The notes under the pieces: generated by a model
Told to the model about the DNA's origin: nothing
Seen by the model: the letters and a program-made list of their open reading frames with translations, nothing else
The model's database searches: none
Shown here: positions 15,038-19,792 of the stretch, in pieces
Layout of the letters: every line of letters begins with the position of its first letter
Numbering within the stretch: position 1 is the first letter of the stretch
Program-made: the position numbers and the translations under genes
Assembly: GCA_017540945.1 (NCBI GenBank)
Contig: JAFYAB010000039.1
Coordinates: forward strand, 1 to 19,792
Direction of reading: 5' to 3'
DNA: 19,792 bases
Source: Oscillospiraceae bacterium
Lineage (GTDB): Bacteria > Bacillota_A > Clostridia > Oscillospirales > Oscillospiraceae

Positions 15038-15090
15038 AACAAGCTGAGAAAAGGGTCAAATAGACCTTACGCTCAGCTTGTTTTTTCTTT
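15038..15090 (+). terminator. Strong Rho-independent terminator
   Basis: AACAAGCTGAG (15038-15048) pairs perfectly with CTCAGCTTGTT (15072-15082). A GGTC/GACC inner stem sits inside and a T-rich run (to 15090) follows. The left side is A-rich (15031-15039), so it may work in both directions. Confidence 0.8.
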
Positions 15091-15111
15091 TGTCGTCACG
15101 ACCTTCAAGGT

Positions 15112-15240
15112 TGCCGTTGCACGGCATCCTTTGGCTTTGCCGTGAAATGAATTGCGCCGCACTGTGGAGATGTGCCGCAGGCACAATTCATGGCCGACGG
15201 TCCATTCACCCGCTGCCAGGCGCGATTCATTTCAGTGCGG
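15112..15240. repeat. Cluster of short palindromes with permuted arms
   Basis: TGCCGT (15112-15117), ACGGCA (15121-15126) and TGCCGT (15138-15143) form alternative hairpins. ATGAATTG (about 15146-15153) pairs with CAATTCAT (about 15184-15191) around an inner TGTGCC/GGCACA hairpin. Further right, ATTCATTTCA and GTGCGGCGCA are the complements of TGAAATGAAT and TGCGCCGCAC on the left, but in swapped order. This looks like a tight array of clostridial palindromic repeats. Confidence 0.5.
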
Positions 15241-15307
15241 CGCAGGATCTCCGGGGAATCTTCCCGGCCGTATGGCTTTTCTAATGTTCCGTTAAGGTTG
15301 GGGCGTG

Positions 15308-15313
15308 TATAAT
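15308..15313 (+). promoter_or_regulatory. Likely -10 box of the giant secreted-protein gene
   Basis: TATAAT (15308-15313) stands 34 bases before the start codon. The -35 region is weak. The context TATAATAAA also occurs at the peptidase promoter (11552-11560). Confidence 0.45.
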
Positions 15314-15347
15314 AAAAGACCAGAATATCAATGGAAGGAGAAGCTCT

Positions 15348-18300
15348 ATGAAAATTCGAAAACTCCTCGCCTGGGCCCTTTGTCTCTGCCTGATCCTGGG
15401 TGTGTTCCCGGCGGTCTCGGCGGAAACGAATCCGAGCTGCACGGCGGTGCTTACCGGCAATACCGGCGCGGTCGTCACCTGCAGCGCTGCGCCCCTCTCC
15501 GCGGAGGTGGACGACAACGACCTTGCCATCGTCGAGATCCGCGGAAATGAGGTCCGCGTCATTGCCAAAGAAGGCGCCGTCGGCGTCGCACGGCTGACGG
15601 TCCAGACCTCTGCCGGTTACGAAATTTTTGACATTCCCATCGGCTATACCACCTTCGTCTACGACGGCGGTAAGTTGACCGTCGTCCCCGGCAGCGACAG
15701 CGGCTACACCGTCACCGGCATCAACGCCGCCGGCGAGGAATATATCGCCGGCAGCACCGACTATCCCCTGCCCGTGACCACCGACGTCAACGGCTGGACC
15801 GTCTATGAGAACACCGACGTCTATAAGCTGCACGTCGCCATCGCCAAGACCGGCGGCACCTTCGTCTTTACGGGTACCGCCTCCGACGCCTCCGTCAGCG
15901 TCAAGAAGGCCGCCACGGCTCCCGCCGTCATCCTCCTGGCGGGGCTGGATATGAGCTCCTCCTTCACCGCGCCCATCACCGTGAAGAAGGAATCCACCTC
16001 CACCGTCACCATCACCGCCCTCGGCGGCTTCACCAACACCCTCACCGACGCCGCCTTCAACAACGCCGACAGCTACGGGGATCCCGCCACCGACGGCGGC
16101 GACGGCACCAACGCCGAGTATGCCGAGTCCGCGGTCATCAAGGGCAAGTCCTATTCCCGGGTTACCCTCAACGGCGCGGGCACGCTGAACCTGGTCTGCA
16201 GCACCAAGAACGCCCTCAAGGTGGGCGAGTACGGCAGCCTGACCATTGACGGGCTGACCCTGAACGTTACCTCCGCCAAGAACGGCATCTCCGCCGACAA
16301 CCTGATGACCATCAACGGCGGCAATATCACCGTCACCGCCACGTCCGGCGACGCCATCCGCTCCGATCCCGACGCCGTGGACGCCACTGCGGGCTGCGCG
16401 GGCAACATCGTCATCAACGGCGGCAGCTTCACCCTCCAGTCCGGCAGCGACGGCATCCAGGCCGCCCAGGACCTGACGATCAACGGCGGCGACTTCAACA
16501 TCCGCGCCGGCAGCGGCTATAACGACAGCTCCTTCAACAAGGACACCATGAGCTGCAAGGGCCTGAAGGCCTCCTTCAGCTCCGACGACTCCGATACCGA
16601 CGACACCGACGCCACCAACGTGCTCACCGTCAACGGCGGCACCTTCACCATCAATACCCCCGACGACGCCATTCACACCGACGGCAGCGTGGTCATCAAC
16701 GGCGGCGAGTTCGCCATCCAGACCGGCGACGACGGCGTCCACGGCGACGTGCAGGCCGATTTCGGCGTCCAGGGCGCGGCGGACTGCAAGATCCATCTGA
16801 CCGTCTCCACCTCCTACGAGGGTCTGGAGGCCAAGAACGTCTACATCAAGTCCGGCTGCTACAGCATCGCGGCCTCCGACGACGGCATCAACGCCGCGGG
16901 CGGCAGCAGCAGCGGCTCCGATCCCTCGCCCTGGAATCCCGGCCCCGGCGGCGGCGGAAACACCGGCGACTACAGCCTGAACATCAGCGGCGGTCTGGTC
17001 AACGTCAACTGCAACGGCGACGGCCTGGACTCCAACGGCGCCCTGAACATCACCGGCGGCAGCTCCATCGTCTGGGCCCAAGCTCCCAACGGCGACAACT
17101 CGCCTCTGGACTCCGACGGCACCATGACCGTCAACGGCGGCATGGTCTTTGGCGGCGGCACCAATCCCATGAATGAGAACCCCAGCACCTCCACCAGCCA
17201 GCCCTACGTCAAGTACGGCGGCTCCTCCGGCGGCGGCTGGGGCGGCCCCGGCGGCGGCAGCAGCGGCTCCACCATCAGCTCCGGCAGAACGGTGGTCGTC
17301 AAAAACGCCTCCAGCCAGGTCGTCTTCAGCATCAAGGCTCCCAAGAACATCAACTACGCCATCTATTCCGATCCCACCATGACCAGCAGCACCAACTGGT
17401 CCATTACCTCGGATACTTCTACCCCGACGACGACAAACTTCTGGTCTGAGCATTCCTACGGCTCCTACGTTCAGACCCAGGCTCCCAGCTGCACGGTCCC
17501 CGGCGTGAAGACCGCGACCTGCTCCGCCTGCGGCGGCACCGTGACCGAGGAGATCGCCCCCACGGGCCACAGCTGGTCCTATGTGACGATCGCCCCCACC
17601 GTCACGGAGGAGGGCTATGATCTCTACACCTGCTCCGTCTGCGGCGGCCAGTATCGTACCAACTTTGTCGAGCCCACCGGCGGCGGGGATCCCTGCGTGG
17701 ACGGCCACACCTGGGACGACGGTGTCGTCACCACCGAGCCCACCTGCACCGAGCCCGGCGTCACCACCTACACCTGTACCGTCTGCGGTGAGACCACCAC
17801 GGCCTCCGCTCCCGCGGCCCTGGGCCATGAGTTCAACGATGAGACCGGCGTCTGCGGCCGCTGCGGCATGGAGGCCTGGAAGGCGAGCTTCGTCTGCAGC
17901 GAGGGCTGCTCCGTCACTGCCTATCGCACCCAGGATCTGAGCTCCGGCGGCGCCGCCAACGCGGCTTATGCCTTCGCGCGCTCCTCGGACAACGGCGCCA
18001 TCGACGTCTCCGGCAGCGGCCAGGTGAACTTCGTCGTGGTCCCGGAGGAGGGCTATGCCATCGAGAGCGTCACCGTGACGCCCACAGCCAATTACAAGAA
18101 CCTGAAACTCCCCTCCGAGATCGGCACGGAGAACGCCTACCGCATCACCAAAGTGGCCGGCGACGTGACCGTCACCGTGACGGCCTCCCAGAACGTCTGC
18201 CAGCATGAGTTTGACGACGACGGCGTCTGCATCCACTGCGGCCTGGAGGCGCCGAAGGCGAGCTTCGTCTGCAGCGAGGGCTGCTCCGTCACGGCCTATC

Positions 18301-19792
18301 CGACCCAGGATCTGACCACCGGCGGCACGGAGCACGCGGCCTTCGCCCTGGCCCGCTACAGCGATACCGGCGAGATCGCCATCGACGGCACCGGCCAGGT
18401 GAACTTCGTCGTGGTCCCCGAGGAGGGCTATGAGATCGTCAGCGTCACCGCCGAGCCCACGGCCAACTACAAGAACCTTAAGCTCCCCTCCGAGATCGGC
18501 ACGGAGAACGCCTACCGCATCACCAAGATGTCCGGCCACGTCACCGTGACCGTAACCGCCCGGTCCACAACGCCTCAGATCGAGGATGGCTATTATCTGA
18601 TCGGGCCCGATGGCTGGACTGTGGATACCATTGATCCCGCCAAGTGCTTTGCGGTCAACCCCGCCAACGCCAACGAGTACATGCTGAGCACCACCCTGAC
18701 CGCGGGCGATCCCATCAAGGTCGTACACGTGGCGAACGGCGCCATCGACGCCTGGTATCCCGACGGAGAGGGTACGGAGTACATCGTGGACGCAGACCAC
18801 GCGGGCGAGAAGACGATCTACTTCAAGACCGGCTACGACCAGGCCTGGGCCGAATTCGGCGGCTACATCTGGATCGACGCCAATCCTGTCAACCCCGATC
18901 CTGTCCTGGACACAAATCTGACGTTCTACATGTCCCTGATTACGAAGATTGAGCTGTACGCCAAGTTCACTGTGCGCATGAGAACCGTGCAGGATTATGA
19001 GAGCTGGTATCTTGAGGTGAGCAAGCTGGACGGGGACGGCAACGTCATCGAAACAAAGCGCCTTGGCGAGGGACAGGAAGGCGAAGTGACCCCCGTCAAC
19101 AACATCGCCTACCTGGCGGAATACCGGGACGTCACAGCAAAGGAGCTGGGCGTCGACGTGAGTGTGGTGCTCCATGCCATAGATGCCAACGGTGTCGAGC
19201 ATTACGGACCAGCAGTGGTGTTCAACTACCGGGATTATATCGTGGGCGAGCTGCTGAAGGAGGACAATGATGATGCGGTGCGCAAGCTTTGCGCGGACAT
19301 TCTGAACTACGGCGCGGCGGCCCAGGCGTATTTCGATTACGAAACTGAGCACCTGGTGAACGAGAATCTGAGCATCGAGGCCCAGGCCGCGATGGAGCAG
19401 TTTGCCAGCACGGGCGTGGCCCCCGCGAATCTGGTGAACGGAACGAATGGCCCGAACGTCTACAGCTCCGTGTCGGTCAAGAACCGGATCGTGCTGACCC
19501 TGACGATCCGGGGCATTGGCTCACCGGAGACGGTGCAGATCAAGATCAAGGAGCATGATGGCGGAAAGGTGAAGGAGATTATCGACACCGAGAAGAATGG
19601 CTCCGTCTGGCAGGTACAGTATTCCGGTCTGGATGCAGAGGACATGCGGATCCTGTACGACTTTGTACCGGTGGCGGACGGCGAAGAGACCGGCACGCCG
19701 CTGACCTGGTCCGTGGAGGGCTACGCCCGGGAGGCCCGGCTGAATCCGGATGCCACGGCTGCGGAGCTGAATCTGTTCAACGCCCTGCTCCA
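15348..19792 (+). CDS. Giant secreted multi-domain surface protein with Cthe_2159-like beta-helix (3' end outside window)
   Basis: Open from ATG 15348 (AAGGAG 7 bases upstream) to the right edge, 1481 codons and still open. The signal peptide ends LGVFPAVSA (25). Residues 26-110 look like a bacterial Ig-like (Big2) domain. About 167-605 is a right-handed beta-helix of the Cthe_2159/DUF4353 type, with INGG-(S/N/D)-(F/I) turns and GDAIRSD, SDGIQA, DDAIHTD and DDGVHGD loops; that family binds pectin or cellulose-like polymers. It is interrupted by Gly/Ser/Pro-rich linkers (about 518-541, 624-642). About 715-840 carries CxxC zinc-ribbon-like repeats (CSACGG, CSVCGG, CTVCGE, CGRCG). Two copies of a 125-residue repeat start at residues 846 and 971 (ASFVCSEGCSVTAY). 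Residues about 1081-1180 resemble a starch-binding (SusF/CBM26-like) module. From about 1189 the C-terminal module shared with the peptidase begins. No enzyme motif seen. It probably binds plant or host polysaccharide at the surface. Confidence 0.85.
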   Translation, partial: MKIRKLLAWALCLCLILGVFPAVSAETNPSCTAVLTGNTGAVVTCSAAPLSAEVDDNDLAIVEIRGNEVRVIAKEGAVGVARLTVQTSAGYEIFDIPIGYTTFVYDGGKLTVVPGSDSGYTVTGINAAGEEYIAGSTDYPLPVTTDVNGWTVYENTDVYKLHVAIAKTGGTFVFTGTASDASVSVKKAATAPAVILLAGLDMSSSFTAPITVKKESTSTVTITALGGFTNTLTDAAFNNADSYGDPATDGGDGTNAEYAESAVIKGKSYSRVTLNGAGTLNLVCSTKNALKVGEYGSLTIDGLTLNVTSAKNGISADNLMTINGGNITVTATSGDAIRSDPDAVDATAGCAGNIVINGGSFTLQSGSDGIQAAQDLTINGGDFNIRAGSGYNDSSFNKDTMSCKGLKASFSSDDSDTDDTDATNVLTVNGGTFTINTPDDAIHTDGSVVINGGEFAIQTGDDGVHGDVQADFGVQGAADCKIHLTVSTSYEGLEAKNVYIKSGCYSIAASDDGINAAGGSSSGSDPSPWNPGPGGGGNTGDYSLNISGGLVNVNCNGDGLDSNGALNITGGSSIVWAQAPNGDNSPLDSDGTMTVNGGMVFGGGTNPMNENPSTSTSQPYVKYGGSSGGGWGGPGGGSSGSTISSGRTVVVKNASSQVVFSIKAPKNINYAIYSDPTMTSSTNWSITSDTSTPTTTNFWSEHSYGSYVQTQAPSCTVPGVKTATCSACGGTVTEEIAPTGHSWSYVTIAPTVTEEGYDLYTCSVCGGQYRTNFVEPTGGGDPCVDGHTWDDGVVTTEPTCTEPGVTTYTCTVCGETTTASAPAALGHEFNDETGVCGRCGMEAWKASFVCSEGCSVTAYRTQDLSSGGAANAAYAFARSSDNGAIDVSGSGQVNFVVVPEEGYAIESVTVTPTANYKNLKLPSEIGTENAYRITKVAGDVTVTVTASQNVCQHEFDDDGVCIHCGLEAPKASFVCSEGCSVTAYPTQDLTTGGTEHAAFALARYSDTGEIAIDGTGQVNFVVVPEEGYEIVSVTAEPTANYKNLKLPSEIGTENAYRITKMSGHVTVTVTARSTTPQIEDGYYLIGPDGWTVDTIDPAKCFAVNPANANEYMLSTTLTAGDPIKVVHVANGAIDAWYPDGEGTEYIVDADHAGEKTIYFKTGYDQAWAEFGGYIWIDANPVNPDPVLDTNLTFYMSLITKIELYAKFTVRMRTVQDYESWYLEVSKLDGDGNVIETKRLGEGQEGEVTPVNNIAYLAEYRDVTAKELGVDVSVVLHAIDANGVEHYGPAVVFNYRDYIVGELLKEDNDDAVRKLCADILNYGAAAQAYFDYETEHLVNENLSIEAQAAMEQFASTGVAPANLVNGTNGPNVYSSVSVKNRIVLTLTIRGIGSPETVQIKIKEHDGGKVKEIIDTEKNGSVWQVQYSGLDAEDMRILYDFVPVADGEETGTPLTWSVEGYAREARLNPDATAAELNLFNALL
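17883..18561 (+). repeat. Tandem 375-base coding repeat
   Basis: Copies begin at 17883 and 18258, each with ASFVCSEGCSVTAY, TQDL, GQVNFVVVPEEGY, TANYKNLKLPSEIGTENAYR and VTVTVTA. Each copy is preceded by a HEF(N/D)D...GVCxxCG zinc-ribbon-like unit. DNA similarity is high, so the duplication is recent. Confidence 0.8.
19485..19778 (+). repeat. Near-identical DNA segment, copy 2
   Basis: Second copy of the C-terminal module DNA, inside the giant secreted protein, in the same orientation and about 4.9 kb from copy 1. Homology at protein level extends leftwards to about 18912. Confidence 0.8.

Larger units (their letters stand above)
14926..15347. other. Intergenic region between the two secreted-protein genes
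   Basis: No gene of its own. It contains the peptidase terminator (15038-15090), a cluster of palindromes (15112-15240) and the promoter of the next gene near 15308. The rest (14926-15030) shows nothing recognisable. Confidence 0.6.

Noticed and set aside
15105..19352. Minus-strand ORF of 1415 codons
   Set aside because: It is the antisense shadow of the giant secreted protein. Its composition (Gly, Ala, Val, Asp, His) reflects complementary GC-rich codons, and it shows no domain; the plus strand has a ribosome binding site, signal peptide and domains.

Overview
The window looks like a GC-rich, spore-forming Bacillota (Clostridia) genome, most likely an Oscillospiraceae-type gut bacterium. 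This rests on a PdaA-type spore-cortex deacetylase, strong AGGAGG ribosome binding sites, and very large secreted multi-domain proteins of the kind common in that group. No rRNA, tRNA, CRISPR array or complete insertion sequence was seen.

Bases 1-3960, mostly minus strand, form an accessory region that looks less GC-rich than the rest. In transcription order it holds a 5'-truncated RHS-core fragment with a C-terminal toxin-like domain after the DPSG junction (2879-3691), a lipoprotein gene (1763-2869), a second lipoprotein gene that shares a repeated domain with the first (493-1608), and the middle of another YD-repeat protein running off the left edge (1-164). The second lipoprotein gene is preceded by a vestigial copy of the last codons of the toxin gene. 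The block therefore reads as duplicated and decayed RHS-CT/immunity cassettes. Short palindromes with a constant GGGACGG core and swapped but still pairing arms are scattered through its gaps, break the RHS genes and touch the lipoprotein stop codons.

Bases 3957-5486 hold pdaA (minus strand), a doubtful 30-residue ORF, a strong plus-strand terminator and the control region of an ABC operon. Bases 5487-9162 encode the two overlapping subunits of a heterodimeric ABC exporter with one degenerate and one canonical ATP site. A hairpin terminator separates them from a UvrD/REP-family helicase (9264-11414).

Bases 11415-19792 encode two large secreted proteins on the plus strand. The first is a papain-like (C1) cysteine peptidase with lectin-like and repeat domains (1099 aa). 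The second is a giant protein (over 1481 aa, cut by the right edge) with a Cthe_2159-like beta-helix, CxxC zinc-ribbon-like repeats, a tandem 125-residue repeat and a starch-binding-like module. Both end in the same roughly 300-residue C-terminal module, and parts of it are identical in DNA, which points to recent duplication or gene conversion. Large antisense ORFs across the GC-rich genes are frame shadows and are not annotated.
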